This document shows, one piece after another, positions 16,927-26,300 of a stretch of 64,000 bases of DNA (its first letter is position 1; every line of letters starts with the position of its first letter). The notes beneath the pieces are model-generated. The model saw only the letters and a list, made by a program, of their open reading frames with translations. It was not told the origin of the DNA and did no database searches. Both the position numbers and the translations under genes were made by a program. Where the stretch lies: assembly GCF_020216065.1 (NCBI RefSeq), contig NZ_JAIWNA010000003.1, positions 76,882-140,881 of the forward strand. Direction: 5' to 3'. This stretch comes from Nocardia rosealba. Lineage in GTDB: Bacteria > Actinomycetota > Actinomycetes > Mycobacteriales > Mycobacteriaceae.

Positions 16927-17027
16927 CGGTAATCGCCGCGTTGATCGCCGCAGCGTCCCACCCCGCCGCTCCCGGCAAAGCCGCGTCTTCGTGCTCGCCG
17001 ACTACGGAATCCCCAGTCCCGGGGTGC

Positions 17028-17801
17028 TCAGCGCACCGCTTCCAAGAACTTGCGCGTCCGCTCGTTGGTCGGCGCTTCGAAGATCTGTTCCGGCGGACCC
17101 TGCTCGATGATGCGCCCGGCATCGAACATCAGCACCCGATCCGACACCTCGCGGGCGAAACGCATCTCGTGGGTGACGATCAGCATGGTGATGTCGGTGG
17201 TCTCGGCGATGGTGCGCAGCACGTCGAGCACGTCACCGACCAGTTCCGGGTCGAGCGCGGAGGTCACCTCGTCGAGCAGCATCACCTTCGGGTCCATCGC
17301 GCAGCACCGCGCGATCGCCACCCGCTGCTGCTGACCACCCGAGAGCTGGGAGGGGTGCGCGTTCTCCTTGTCGGCCAGGCCGACCACATCCAGCAGGTGC
17401 CGTGCCCGCTCGCGCGCGTCGTCTTTCGACTTGCCGAGCACGTGGATCGGTGCCTCGGTGATGTTCTCGAGCACCGTCATGTTCGGGAACAGATTGAACT
17501 GCTGGAACACCATGCCGATCTTGGTGCGCACCGCCCGCAGGTGCTTCTCCTTGGCGGGTACCAGTTTTCCGTTGCGTGCGGTGTGGGTGAGGGGTTCGCC
17601 GTCGACCCAGATGACGCCCTCGCTCACGGTTTCCAGCGTCATCAACAGGCGGAGGATCGTGGTCTTGCCCGACCCCGACGGGCCGATCAACGTGACCTTC
17701 TCCCCACGCCCGACCGTGAAATCGAGGTGGTCGAGCACGGTGAGGGCGCCGAAGCGTTTGACCACCTGATCGAATCGAATCATCTCGTCAGTAGTAGGCA
17801 A
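17028..17801 (-). CDS. ehuA: Amino-acid/ectoine ABC transporter ATP-binding protein
   Basis: 257-residue ATPase of the polar amino-acid uptake family. Walker A is GPSGSGKT (about residue 39-46), the Q-loop lies in MVFQQFNLFPNMTV, the signature is LSGGQQQR, Walker B is VMLLDEVTSALDP, and the H-loop is VTHEM. It is the last gene of a minus-strand operon of binding protein, two permeases and this ATPase. Its start overlaps the upstream permease gene by 14 bp. The ehu symbol rests on family resemblance and gene content. Confidence 0.8.
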   Translation of the reverse strand: MPTTDEMIRFDQVVKRFGALTVLDHLDFTVGRGEKVTLIGPSGSGKTTILRLLMTLETVSEGVIWVDGEPLTHTARNGKLVPAKEKHLRAVRTKIGMVFQQFNLFPNMTVLENITEAPIHVLGKSKDDARERARHLLDVVGLADKENAHPSQLSGGQQQRVAIARCCAMDPKVMLLDEVTSALDPELVGDVLDVLRTIAETTDITMLIVTHEMRFAREVSDRVLMFDAGRIIEQGPPEQIFEAPTNERTRKFLEAVR

Positions 17802-18435
17802 GTCGCTTCTCCAGTCTTCTGATCAGCACGGAGGTCGGGTAGCTGGCGACGAGAAAGAACACGCCCGCCAGGGTGATCGCCTCCAGGTAGGCGAAGTTGC
17901 GTGCCCCGAATTGCTGTGCGGCGGTAACCAGTTCGACCACCGAGATGGCGAACAGGAACGGGGTGTCCTTGAACATCGACACCGCGTTGGTGCCGAGTGC
18001 GGGCAACGACGCCCGGATAGCCTGTGGCAGCACCACCGCCCGCCAGGTGCGTGTCGGCGGCAGCGACAACGCGCGCGCCGCCTCCCACTGCCCCTTCGGT
18101 ACCGCCTCGATCCCGGCCCGGTACACCTCGGCGAGATAACTCGAGTAATGAATACCGAGCACGGTGATGCCGATCTGCAAAGCCGAGAACTGGGTGAGCA
18201 GGGTGTAGGCGAACAGCAACTGCACGACCAGCGGGGTGAGCCGCACGAACTCGCTCACCGCGTGGACGGGTGCGGCGATCCAGCGCGGCATCGACTGGCG
18301 GATGATCGCGATCACCAGCCCGAGCACGGCGGCGAGCGCGAAGCCGAGCACGGTGGCGAGCAGGGTGATCTGGAAGCCGTCCCACAGCACCGGCAGGGCG
18401 TCGCGGGCGCGCTCCCAGCTCCATTGGGCGTTCAT
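17788..18435 (-). CDS. ehuD: ABC transporter permease, EhuD-like
   Basis: 215-residue His/Glu/Gln/Arg-type permease with five hydrophobic segments (ITLLATVLGFALAAVLGLVIAII; PLVVQLLFAYTLL). The ATPase-contact EAA loop is AVPKGQWEAARALSLPPTRTWRAVVLPQAIR. It starts with ATG at 18435, overlapping the stop of ehuC (18432) by 4 bp. Together with ehuC it would form the membrane channel. Confidence 0.8.
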   Translation of the reverse strand: MNAQWSWERARDALPVLWDGFQITLLATVLGFALAAVLGLVIAIIRQSMPRWIAAPVHAVSEFVRLTPLVVQLLFAYTLLTQFSALQIGITVLGIHYSSYLAEVYRAGIEAVPKGQWEAARALSLPPTRTWRAVVLPQAIRASLPALGTNAVSMFKDTPFLFAISVVELVTAAQQFGARNFAYLEAITLAGVFFLVASYPTSVLIRRLEKRLAYY

Positions 18436-19148
18436 GCGGTCACCTTCGCGTCGTCAGGGGCGAGCCGCAGCACTTCCTTCAGCGACGCACCTCGGCCGAG
18501 CTTGGTCTTGGCGCGGGTTTCCAGGAGGTTCATGCCGAGGGTCAGTAGATAGGCGAGGACGAAATAGATCACCAGGCCCACCCCGAACGAGAACAGGGTG
18601 TCGCTGGTGGTCTTGCGCAGCTGGCCGATCTCGTAGGTCAGATCGTGCAGGGTGATGTACGAGGCCAGCGCGGTGCCCTTGAGCAGGTGCACGAGCAGAT
18701 TGGTCAGCGAGGGCAGCATGAGCGCCCATGCCTGCGGGAACAGCACCCGCCGCATTCGTTGCCATGGACTGAAGTTCAGCGCGACCGCCGCCTCGAACTG
18801 GGCGCGCGGCACCGCGTTCAGCGCGCCGCGGACCACCTCGGCCCCGTAGGCGCCGTAGTTGAGGCCGAGCGCGAGGATGCCGCAGAACACCGGGTCGAGC
18901 TTGTAGCCGAGCAGCGGCAGCACATAGAACAGCCAGAAGATCTGCACCAACAGCGAAGTACCACGGAAGAATTCGATCAGAACCCGCGCACTGCCACGCA
19001 CCGCGAGCGAGCGGAAGCGCGCGGCCGTACCGAGCGCCAGGGCGAGGACGAAGGCGAGCAGCGCGCCGCCGATGGTCAGTTCCAGCGTGACGACGATGCC
19101 GTCCCACAGCGCGGGGAGGGCATCGCGTACCGCGTCGAGCTTGCTCAC
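18432..19148 (-). CDS. ehuC: ABC transporter permease, EhuC-like
   Basis: 238-residue permease of the same family (TLELTIGGALLAFVLALALGTAARF; LIEFFRGTSLLVQIFWLFYVLPLL). Its EAA loop is AVPRAQFEAAVALNFSPWQRMRRVLFPQAW. The GTG at 19148 (VSKLDAVRDALP) is chosen because the in-frame extension upstream runs into the ehuB coding region. Only 7 bp separate it from the ehuB stop. A C-terminal tail (ETRAKTKLGRGASLKEVLRLAPDD) lies in the cytoplasm. Confidence 0.8.
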   Translation of the reverse strand: MSKLDAVRDALPALWDGIVVTLELTIGGALLAFVLALALGTAARFRSLAVRGSARVLIEFFRGTSLLVQIFWLFYVLPLLGYKLDPVFCGILALGLNYGAYGAEVVRGALNAVPRAQFEAAVALNFSPWQRMRRVLFPQAWALMLPSLTNLLVHLLKGTALASYITLHDLTYEIGQLRKTTSDTLFSFGVGLVIYFVLAYLLTLGMNLLETRAKTKLGRGASLKEVLRLAPDDAKVTA

Positions 19149-19155
19149 GAGCCGG

Positions 19156-20043
19156 TCAGATCTCACCCTTGCAGAGTTTGGCCGTCGTGTACTTCGGGTC
19201 GGGCAGTTCGCGTTCGGTGAAGCCGAACTTGCCGACGATGGACAAGTACTTGTCCTTGTCGCCGGTGATCTTGGCGAGTTCGGCGTTGTAGGCGGCGAGC
19301 AGGTCCGGATCGGTGGTGCGGAAGACCGTGCCGCCCGCACCGACCTGCGGCTTGCCGTCGATGACCGCCACGAACGACGGCGTCACATCGACCGGCGCGT
19401 CGGGAGTGTGGCTCTTCAGCCAGTTCAGCGAGATCGCGGTGAGCGCGAACACGTCGGCGCGGCCCGAAGTGACCGCGTCCATGCCGTCCTGCGGGGTGGC
19501 CACCTGGGCGGCGTCGATGCCGAGCGACGCGGCGTAATCGGATTCGATGGCACCTGTCATCGCGGCCATCTTCGCCCCGCTGGATTTGATCGACTGCATA
19601 TCGCTGAGGTTCATCGGATTTCCCTTTTTCACCATCAGCGCGGTGGTGTACATGAATTCCGGTTCGCTGAATGCGGCCTGTTCGCACCGTTTGGGCAAGA
19701 TCGACATTCCGGCGCTCACCGCGTCGAATCGGTTGGCCTGCAGGCCTGGGATGAGGGCGCCGAACTCGGTCTGCACACCGTCGACGGTCTTGATGCCGAG
19801 GTTGGCGAAGATCTCCTTGTGCAGGGCCACGGTCGCGCCGGTGAGCTGGCCGCCCTCCTCGAACGAATACGGCGCCTCACCCGCGAAACCCACGGTGATG
19901 GTGCCCTTGTCCTTCAGCGACTGCAGGAGTTGGCCGCTCTCGGTGGTCTCGGTCTTCGTGCACCCGGCGAGCACCGCCGCCGCGAGCGCGGCACCGGCGA
20001 ACACTGCTGTACAGCGCTTAGGCAGGGAAATCGTGTCCGGCAT
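19156..20043 (-). CDS. ehuB: ABC transporter substrate-binding lipoprotein, EhuB-like
   Basis: 295-residue family-3 solute-binding protein. A lipobox LAGC follows a hydrophobic signal (residues about 10-28). The mature protein has GTITVGFAGEAPYSFEEGGQLTGATVALHKEIF, RFDAVSAGMSILPKRCEQAAFSEP and AAMTGAIESDYAASLGI, consistent with ectoine/hydroxyectoine-binding EhuB proteins. Another polar amino acid cannot be excluded. It is the first gene of ehuBCDA. No ectoine synthesis genes are in the window, so a scavenging role is inferred. Confidence 0.77.
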   Translation of the reverse strand: MPDTISLPKRCTAVFAGAALAAAVLAGCTKTETTESGQLLQSLKDKGTITVGFAGEAPYSFEEGGQLTGATVALHKEIFANLGIKTVDGVQTEFGALIPGLQANRFDAVSAGMSILPKRCEQAAFSEPEFMYTTALMVKKGNPMNLSDMQSIKSSGAKMAAMTGAIESDYAASLGIDAAQVATPQDGMDAVTSGRADVFALTAISLNWLKSHTPDAPVDVTPSFVAVIDGKPQVGAGGTVFRTTDPDLLAAYNAELAKITGDKDKYLSIVGKFGFTERELPDPKYTTAKLCKGEI

Positions 20044-20313
20044 GGTCGGCCTCTCGCAGGGGTAGCGCCGCAGAATGTGCAGGTTACCGAATCTTCTTTT
20101 GTCGTCGGGAAATTCGTGTCTGTGAAAAATCTAATGCTTCGATATTTGCCGAACCCGGTTCCGTTATCGCTTTGTTATCTGCTGGTTGGCGGGCCACTTC
20201 GATGGGTAACCTGATACGCGATTTCCGCGGCGGACCGGCGAGGGGCCGCCCGCGCGGGTCCAGGTGGTAATCGGCTGTCGGCCCCGCCGGACCAGGGACT
20301 ACCCTGTGCATCC
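20044..20313. other. Divergent intergenic region ehuB / proS
   Basis: 270 bp, clearly more AT-rich than the genes around it (about 20090-20180), so it probably holds both promoters. The inverted pair GGTTACC (near 20082) and GGTAACC (near 20202) frames it. No riboswitch-like or T-box-like structure was recognised. Confidence 0.4.
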
Positions 20314-22062
20314 GTGATCACCCGCCTCTCCCGCCTGTTCCTGCGCACCCTGCGAGACGATCCCGCCGACGCCGAGGTGCCGAGCCACAAACTGCTGGTG
20401 CGTGCCGGCTACGTCCGCCGCGTCGCCCCGGGCGTGTACTCGTGGTTGCCGCTGGGTCTGCGCACGCTGCGCAAGATCGAGGACGTCGTGCGCCAGGAGA
20501 TGGACGCCACCGGCGCCCAGGAGATCTCCCTGCCCGCGCTGCTGCCGCGCGAGCCCTACGAGACCACCAAACGGTGGACCGAATACGGTGACGCCCTGTT
20601 CCGCCTGCAGGACCGCAAGGGCGGTGACTACCTGCTCGGCCCCACCCACGAAGAGCTGTTCGCGCTCACCGTGAAGGGTGAGTACAACTCCTACAAGGAC
20701 CTGCCGGTCACGCTGTACCAGATCCAGGCCAAGTACCGCGACGAGGAACGTCCCCGCGCGGGCATTCTGCGTGGCCGCGAGTTCATCATGAAGGACTCCT
20801 ACTCCTTCGACCTCGACGACGACGGTCTGGCCGCCAGCTACGCCACCCACCGCGCCGCCTACCAGCGCATCTTCGACCGCCTCGGCGTGAAGTACGTGAT
20901 CGTGGCCGCCACCTCCGGTGCCATGGGCGGTAGCGCGTCGGAGGAATTCCTCGCCGAGAGCCCCGTGGGCGAGGACACCTACGTGCGCTGCGTGGAATCC
21001 GGATACGCCGCCAACGTGGAAGCCGTGGTCACCCCCGCGCCCGCGCCGCTGCCGATCGACGGCCTGCCCGCCGCCGTCGAACACGAGACCCCGAACACGC
21101 CGACCATCGCGACCCTGGTCGACTGGGCCAACGAGGCGAAGGTGCTCGACCGAGTCGTCACCGCCGCCGACACGTTGAAGAACGTGATGGTGAAACTGCG
21201 CCACCCCGACGGCAAGACCGAGATCGTCGGCATCGGCATCCCCGGCGACCGCGAGGTCGACGACAAGCGTCTCGAGGCCGCTGTCGAACCCGCGACGGTG
21301 GAACTGCTCACCGAGGCGGACTTCACCGCCAACCCGTTCCTGGTGAAGGGCTACATCGGCCCGAAGGGTCTGCAGGCCAACGGTGTTCGCTACCTCGTCG
21401 ACCCCCGCGTAGTCGACGGCACCTCCTGGATCACCGGCGCCGACCAGCAGGGCAAGCACGTCGTCGGCCTGGTCGCCGGACGTGACTTCACCCCCGACGG
21501 CACCATCGAGGCCGCCGAGGTCCGCGACGGCGACCCTTCGCCCGACGGCGCAGGTCCGCTGGTGTCGGCCCGTGGCATCGAGATCGGCCACATCTTCCAG
21601 CTCGGCCGCAAGTACACCGACGCCTTCGATGTGGACGTGCTCGGCGAGAACGGCAAGCCCGTGCGCCTCACCATGGGTTCCTACGGCATCGGCATCTCCC
21701 GCATGGTCGCGGTAATCGCCGAACAGCAGCACGACGAGAAGGGCCTGCGCTGGCCCGCCGAAGTCGCCCCCTTCGACGTGCACGTGGTGATCGCAAACAA
21801 GGACGCCGCCGCCCGCGACGGCGCCGAACACGTGGTCGCCGGGTTGAACGCCGAAGGCCTCGAGGTCCTCTTCGACGACCGCACCGCCTCTCCCGGCGTG
21901 AAGTTCAAGGACGCCGAACTCCTCGGCATGCCCTGGATCCTGGTCATCGGCCGGGGCTGGGCCGAAGGCAAGGTCGAACTCCGCAACCGGCTGACCGGCG
22001 AAGCGGAGGAGATCCCGGCCGAAGACGCCGTCAGCGCGGTCACCGCGCGCGTGCGCGGCTGA
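20314..22062 (+). CDS. proS: Proline--tRNA ligase
   Basis: 582-residue class II aminoacyl-tRNA synthetase charging tRNA-Pro. Motif 1 region ([17 protein letters not shown]), motif 2 ([24 protein letters not shown]) and motif 3 ([13 protein letters not shown]) are intact. Between them lies the insertion editing domain (about residues 230-400, [22 protein letters not shown] and others) that clears mischarged Ala. The C-terminal anticodon-binding domain has [26 protein letters not shown]. Bacterial-type length. The GTG at 20314 begins [17 protein letters not shown]. Confidence 0.97.
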   Translation: MITRLSRLFLRTLRDDPADAEVPSHKLLVRAGYVRRVAPGVYSWLPLGLRTLRKIEDVVRQEMDATGAQEISLPALLPREPYETTKRWTEYGDALFRLQDRKGGDYLLGPTHEELFALTVKGEYNSYKDLPVTLYQIQAKYRDEERPRAGILRGREFIMKDSYSFDLDDDGLAASYATHRAAYQRIFDRLGVKYVIVAATSGAMGGSASEEFLAESPVGEDTYVRCVESGYAANVEAVVTPAPAPLPIDGLPAAVEHETPNTPTIATLVDWANEAKVLDRVVTAADTLKNVMVKLRHPDGKTEIVGIGIPGDREVDDKRLEAAVEPATVELLTEADFTANPFLVKGYIGPKGLQANGVRYLVDPRVVDGTSWITGADQQGKHVVGLVAGRDFTPDGTIEAAEVRDGDPSPDGAGPLVSARGIEIGHIFQLGRKYTDAFDVDVLGENGKPVRLTMGSYGIGISRMVAVIAEQQHDEKGLRWPAEVAPFDVHVVIANKDAAARDGAEHVVAGLNAEGLEVLFDDRTASPGVKFKDAELLGMPWILVIGRGWAEGKVELRNRLTGEAEEIPAEDAVSAVTARVRG

Positions 22063-22073
22063 TCGGTTCGCCT

Positions 22074-22113
22074 CGATCGCGCTGTCCCGCCGACCGGTGG
22101 GGCAGCGCGATCG
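22074..22113 (+). terminator. Terminator of proS
   Basis: Perfect 11-bp stem CGATCGCGCTG (22074-22084) / CAGCGCGATCG (22103-22113), extended inward by CCC/GGG, 12 bp after the proS stop. There is no T-tract, which is common in high-GC actinobacteria. Confidence 0.7.
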
Positions 22114-22199
22114 TCGTATCCGCCGAACTTACGCTTACGTAGGGGAAACCTGCAGGTAGACGGCGTAGTCGGGGGTGGGGCGCTGATAAGTTGACGGGT

Positions 22200-23951
22200 A
22201 TGACGAGTTCGCCCAGCCTGTTGTTCAACCCCGCCACCTACGACCCGCAGCACTTCGATGCGGAGACGCGGCGGCTGCTGAAAGCCACCATCGAGTGGTT
22301 CGAGTCCAAGGGCAAGGCGCAGTTGCTGGCCGACGACCGGGACGCGCTGTGGGTGCAGGACTTCCTGGACTTCGTGGCGAAGGAGAAGCTGTTCGCCACC
22401 TTCCTGACCCCGGCCGCCTACGCCGACGGTGACCCGAACAAGCGCTGGGACGCCGCGCGCAATGCGGCGCTGTCGGAGATCTTCGGCTTCTACGGGCTGG
22501 CCTACTGGTACGCCGAGCAGGTGACGATTCTCGGCCTCGGCCCGATCTGGCAGAGCGACAACGAGATCGCCAAGCGCAAGGCTGCCGCCGACCTCGCCGA
22601 CGGTCAGGTCATGGCATTCGCGCTATCGGAGCGTGACCACGGCGCCGACATCTACAACACCGACCTCGTCCTGACCCCCACCGAGCCGGGCAGCGCCGAT
22701 GCCGAAGCGGGAATCCTGTTCCGCGCCAACGGCGAGAAGTACTACATCGGCAACGGCAACGTCGCCTCGATGGTCTCGGTGTTCTCCCGCCGCGCCGACA
22801 TCGAGGGCGCCGACGGCTACGTCTGGTTCGCCGCCGACTCACGCCACGAGAACTACCACCTGATCGAGAGCGTCATCCACGGTCAGATGTATGTGAGCCA
22901 CTTCCGGCTGGAGAACTACCCGGTGACCGCCGCCGATGTGCTGCACGAAGGCCCCGAAGGGTTCTCGGCCGCGCTCAACACCGTCAACGTCGGCAAGTTC
23001 AACCTGTGCCACGGCAGCATCGGCATGGTGGAGCACTCGTTCTTCGAGGCCATCACCCACTCCAACAACCGCATCCTCTACGGCAAGCCGGTCACCGACT
23101 TCGCCCACGTGCGCGGCAATTTCGTCGACGCCTACGCCCGCCTGATCGCGATGAAGCTGTTCAGCGACCGGGCCGTCGACTACTTCCGCAGCGCCTCCCT
23201 CGAGGACCGCCGCTACCTGTTGTTCAACCCGATGACCAAGTCCAAGGTCACCTCCGAGGGCGAGGTCGCCATGACCCTGCTGCTCGATGTGCTGGCGGCC
23301 AAGGGTTTCGAGAAGAACACCTACTTCCACGAGGCCTCGCGCTACATCAACCACCTGCCCCGGCTCGAGGGCACGGTGCACGTGAACGTGGGCCAGATCC
23401 TCAAGTTCATGCCGAACTACCTGCTCAACCCGGCCGAATACCCGGCCGTCCCCACCCGGCTCGAGGCGGGCGACGAGGAGTTCTTCTGGAAGCAGGGCCC
23501 GGCGCGCGGCGCGGGCAAGGTGCGCTTCGCCGACTGGACCCCGGCCTACGAGGCGGCCGCCGACGTGCCGAACGTGGGCCGCTTCTACGAGCAGGCCAAA
23601 GCGCTGCGTGAGCTGCTGCTCACCGCCGCACCGGACGAGGCGCAGCAGAAGGACCTGGACTTCATGCTCACCATCGGCCATCTGTTCTCCACGGTGGTCT
23701 ACGGTCAGCTGATCCTCGAGCAGGCCGAACTCACCGGCCTCGACCGCGACGTACTCGACCAGATCTTCGACTTCCAGATCCGCGACTTCAACACCCAGGC
23801 CACCGCGCTGCTCGGCAAGCCGTCGGTCACCGACGCACAGCGGAACTGGGCCATCGCCGCCCTGCGCACGCCGATCGCCGACGCCGAACGGTTCGACCGG
23901 GTGTGGCAGCAGGTGGAGTCCTACGACGGCGCGTACGCGATGCGTCCGTAG
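22200..23951 (+). CDS. Acyl-CoA dehydrogenase family protein
   Basis: 583-residue FAD enzyme of the long acyl-CoA dehydrogenase type. N-terminal helices are followed by the middle beta domain (DGQVMAFALSERDHGADIYNTDLVLTP, YYIGNGNVASMVSVFSR). The C-terminal helical domain has VNVGKFNLCHGSIGMVEHSFFEAITHSNNRILYGKPVTDF and FEKNTYFHEASRYINHLPRLEGTVHVN. The Glu in RLEGT is a possible catalytic base, but I cannot confirm it. It probably acts in fatty-acid or related acyl-CoA oxidation. The start is ATG at 22200; a TTG at 22191 is an alternative. Confidence 0.87.
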   Translation: MTSSPSLLFNPATYDPQHFDAETRRLLKATIEWFESKGKAQLLADDRDALWVQDFLDFVAKEKLFATFLTPAAYADGDPNKRWDAARNAALSEIFGFYGLAYWYAEQVTILGLGPIWQSDNEIAKRKAAADLADGQVMAFALSERDHGADIYNTDLVLTPTEPGSADAEAGILFRANGEKYYIGNGNVASMVSVFSRRADIEGADGYVWFAADSRHENYHLIESVIHGQMYVSHFRLENYPVTAADVLHEGPEGFSAALNTVNVGKFNLCHGSIGMVEHSFFEAITHSNNRILYGKPVTDFAHVRGNFVDAYARLIAMKLFSDRAVDYFRSASLEDRRYLLFNPMTKSKVTSEGEVAMTLLLDVLAAKGFEKNTYFHEASRYINHLPRLEGTVHVNVGQILKFMPNYLLNPAEYPAVPTRLEAGDEEFFWKQGPARGAGKVRFADWTPAYEAAADVPNVGRFYEQAKALRELLLTAAPDEAQQKDLDFMLTIGHLFSTVVYGQLILEQAELTGLDRDVLDQIFDFQIRDFNTQATALLGKPSVTDAQRNWAIAALRTPIADAERFDRVWQQVESYDGAYAMRP

Positions 23952-23955
23952 TCGA

Positions 23956-23996
23956 CAGCGACGGTCCGGCCTGTTCAGCGGGCCGGACCGTCGCTG
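23956..23996. terminator. Strong terminator after acyl-CoA dehydrogenase gene
   Basis: Perfect 16-bp stem CAGCGACGGTCCGGCC (23956-23971) / GGCCGGACCGTCGCTG (23981-23996) with a 9-nt loop, starting 5 bp after the stop. The next gene is convergent, so it may act on both strands. Confidence 0.85.
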
Positions 23997-24167
23997 TGTC
24001 ACACGGGGCGGCCATCGATGCTCCCTCGATGGCTCGTCGCCCGGCAGCACTGCCAACGGGAGGGCATGGCGTTGCCGGGCGGGCGGAACCGCTTCCGTCC
24101 GCGACGGGCTGATGTGCGCGGGCGGTATTCCAGTACGGAAGCCCGCGTGACCCGGTGGGCCTTCGGG

Positions 24168-24599
24168 CTATGTCCGTCCCGGGAAGCTGACGGTGACCGG
24201 GTTCGTGCCGAGGATCGCCTGCCATCGGGCTCGGCGCACCGCTGCTTCGGTGAGCGCTTCGACGGCGCTCGCACGGACGGCGGGATCGGTCGCCTGTTCG
24301 ACCACGGCGTACCACGCTGCGGCGCAGTCGGATTCGACCGCTACGGCGAGGTGCGCGGCCGGGATCGGGTCGTCGACGGGGAACGGCGGGTTGTAGGCGG
24401 CGTCGGATGCCTCGGGTGCGGAGCCACCGGCTTCGAGCAGCTCGATCGTCGCGTCCCGGCGGGCGCGGTGCGCGGCGCTGAACTCCGCGACCAGGCGCGA
24501 CCGATCGCTGTTGGCGTAGGCGGCGATCAGGCCGTAGGAGTACACCGCCGCGTACTCGGTGTCGAGGGCGCGTTGCAGCGCTTCACGTTGACCGGTCAT
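24168..24599 (-). CDS. Ferritin-like DUF4439 protein
   Basis: 143-residue four-helix protein (ALQRALDTEYAAVYSYGLIAAY, LVAEFSAAHRARRDATIELLEAGG, HLAVAVESDCAAAWYAVVEQA, ALTEAAVRRARWQAILG) of the ferritin-like DUF4439 family. E and H residues on helices 1 and 2 (DTEYA, AAHRARRD) could be metal ligands. Its position between proS and rimP corresponds to Rv2844 of M. tuberculosis. It overlaps the upstream gene's stop by 4 bp (ATGA), so the two probably work together. Function is unknown. Confidence 0.82.
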   Translation of the reverse strand: MTGQREALQRALDTEYAAVYSYGLIAAYANSDRSRLVAEFSAAHRARRDATIELLEAGGSAPEASDAAYNPPFPVDDPIPAAHLAVAVESDCAAAWYAVVEQATDPAVRASAVEALTEAAVRRARWQAILGTNPVTVSFPGRT

Positions 24600-25549
24600 G
24601 ACAGCAGGACTCCCGCCTCGGTGGCACAGGCCGCGCTGATCGAGGCCAGCAGCCCTGCGCGGTAACCGGATTCGGTGCGGGCCAGGTTCGCTGCGGCCTG
24701 TTGGGAATGCTGCAAGCGGGCACGCAACTGTTCGACGCTGATCGGCTGCTGCGCCGCCGAGACCAGATCCGCGGCGGGCACCGGTGCGCCGTCGGAACCC
24801 GGCACAGTGACGACGCCGGTGCGGTGCACAGGAGTGGTTCCGTCGCCGTAGACCCCGATCACCCGGTCGATCTCGGCGCGTAAGGCATCGGCGTGGGCGG
24901 TGCGTTCGGTGGCGACGGTCGTCAGCGCGGCCTGCGCCTGCGGTGCCAGCGCGATCGCGGCCGTCGCGGCGGCGGCATCGGTGCGAGCCAGAACCTCGTG
25001 TGCGGCAAGGGGGTCCGGTGCGTGCACAGAATCGTCCTCGGCGCACGACGTCAGGACGGCGACTGCGGGCACCGCGACAGCGCCTGCGCCCGCCAGCCGC
25101 AATATCGTCCGCCGCCGCCAGGCGCGCACGACGGTCGGTACGGGCGAGGACTCCGTCGATTCCAGCCGCCCGGCCGCCGATACAGCAGCGCACTCCGGCG
25201 ACTTCGGGTGCGGCACGGCGATGTTGGTGGCCGGCGACTGCAGGTGCTGGGCAGCGTGCTGTGCCGACTTCGCGTGCGGCACGACGTCGGTGGTCGGCGA
25301 TGGGAGATGCCGGGGAGTCCGAACGGCGGCGGGGGTGCTCAGCGCGACGGCGGATTCGGCAGTCGTCGCGAAGGCCGACCGCACGACTTCACGCGCGAAG
25401 CCGCTGGTCGGCGGGTGGGAATCGCGGTGGTCGGGGCGCATGCCGGAAGGTCGCCCGGCACTCGGCGGGACGGTATGGCGGTGATGCACGTGGACCATCG
25501 TGCCAGATCCCGCGGCGACGGTTCCCCACGCGGCGATCGCGCCGGGCAC
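24596..25549 (-). CDS. Tat/lipobox-type exported alanine-rich protein with long N-terminal extension
   Basis: Conserved partner of the DUF4439 gene (Rv2843-like position). The recognisable export segment is VRAWRRRTILRLAGAGAVAVPAVAVLTSCA: an RRR pair, a hydrophobic stretch and a lipobox-like TSC. The mature part is Ala-rich and helical (AAATAAIALAPQAQAALTTVATERTAHADALRAEID), ending with QPISVEQLRARLQHSQQAAANLARTESGYRAGLLASISA. Upstream of the export segment the frame stays open for about 140 codons rich in His, Pro, Ser and Ala and containing repeats. If that part is translated, the signal would be internal. A GTG at 25129 would place it at the N-terminus. I report the whole open frame. Confidence 0.65.
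   Translation of the reverse strand: MPGAIAAWGTVAAGSGTMVHVHHRHTVPPSAGRPSGMRPDHRDSHPPTSGFAREVVRSAFATTAESAVALSTPAAVRTPRHLPSPTTDVVPHAKSAQHAAQHLQSPATNIAVPHPKSPECAAVSAAGRLESTESSPVPTVVRAWRRRTILRLAGAGAVAVPAVAVLTSCAEDDSVHAPDPLAAHEVLARTDAAAATAAIALAPQAQAALTTVATERTAHADALRAEIDRVIGVYGDGTTPVHRTGVVTVPGSDGAPVPAADLVSAAQQPISVEQLRARLQHSQQAAANLARTESGYRAGLLASISAACATEAGVLLS
25196..25299. repeat. Diverged direct repeat in N-terminal extension
   Basis: Two copies of a roughly 38-bp unit, about 66 bp apart (near 25197-25237 and 25263-25299). Both carry CGACTTCGSGTGCGGCACG followed by GGTGG-CGGCGA. On the coding strand they give the protein repeat VPHAKSAQHA / VPHPKSPECA. Confidence 0.6.
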
Positions 25550-25670
25550 GCCGACACGGACCGGTGCGCACCGCCCGGTGGCTGGTCCTTTACACTCTCG
25601 TGGCGCGTTACGCTAGACCTTCGGCGTAGAAATTTCCGATCGCGTCACAACTGAACCAGGAGCCGCCCAT

Positions 25671-26300
25671 ATGCCGATGCCCACCGAGGAAAGGGTGAGC
25701 CAGCTCGTCGCTGAGCTCGTCGCACGCCGGGGTTTCGACCTCGAGGGCGTCGCGATCGCGGCCGCGGGCAAGGACGAACTGGCTCCGGTTCGGGTGAAGG
25801 TCACCGTGGACAGCGACGGTCCCGCCGACCTCGACGCCATCGCCGAGCTGAGCCGCGAGATGTCCGAGTCGCTCGACGCGGCAGGTGATTTCGGCGAATC
25901 CGCCTACCTGCTCGAAGTGACGACCCCCGGCGTCGACCGGCCGTTGACCACCGACCGGCACTGGCGCCGCGCCCAGGGCCGCAAGGTGAAGATCGCCCTT
26001 GTCGCCGGCGCCGAACCCGTCGAGGGCAAGAAGACTTTCGAGGCCCGCGTCGGTCAGCTCGCCGACGACGGCACCATCGCGCTCGTGCTCGGCGGCAGGA
26101 ACAAGCCGCACCGGGTGCATGTGCCCCTCGCCGACATCGCCACCGCGGTCGTCCAGGTCGAATTCAACGCACCCGGCGCCGCCGAACTCGAACTCGCCGG
26201 TGGAATCGCCGCGGGCCGCCCCGTCCCGGGCGACGAACCCGCCGACCTCGCCGCAGCAGGCCAACACAGTGACACTCCCACCGAAGGGGTTGCGGAATGA
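25671..26300 (+). CDS. rimP: Ribosome maturation factor RimP
   Basis: 209-residue 30S maturation factor. The N-terminal alpha/beta domain has [33 protein letters not shown] and [30 protein letters not shown] (TPGVDRPL is the family signature). The C-terminal SH3-like barrel lies at about residues 110-165. A further 40-residue Ala/Glu-rich tail exceeds the usual length. It ends in an ATGA overlap with nusA, as in the common rimP-nusA-infB operon. Confidence 0.95.
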   Translation: MPMPTEERVSQLVAELVARRGFDLEGVAIAAAGKDELAPVRVKVTVDSDGPADLDAIAELSREMSESLDAAGDFGESAYLLEVTTPGVDRPLTTDRHWRRAQGRKVKIALVAGAEPVEGKKTFEARVGQLADDGTIALVLGGRNKPHRVHVPLADIATAVVQVEFNAPGAAELELAGGIAAGRPVPGDEPADLAAAGQHSDTPTEGVAE

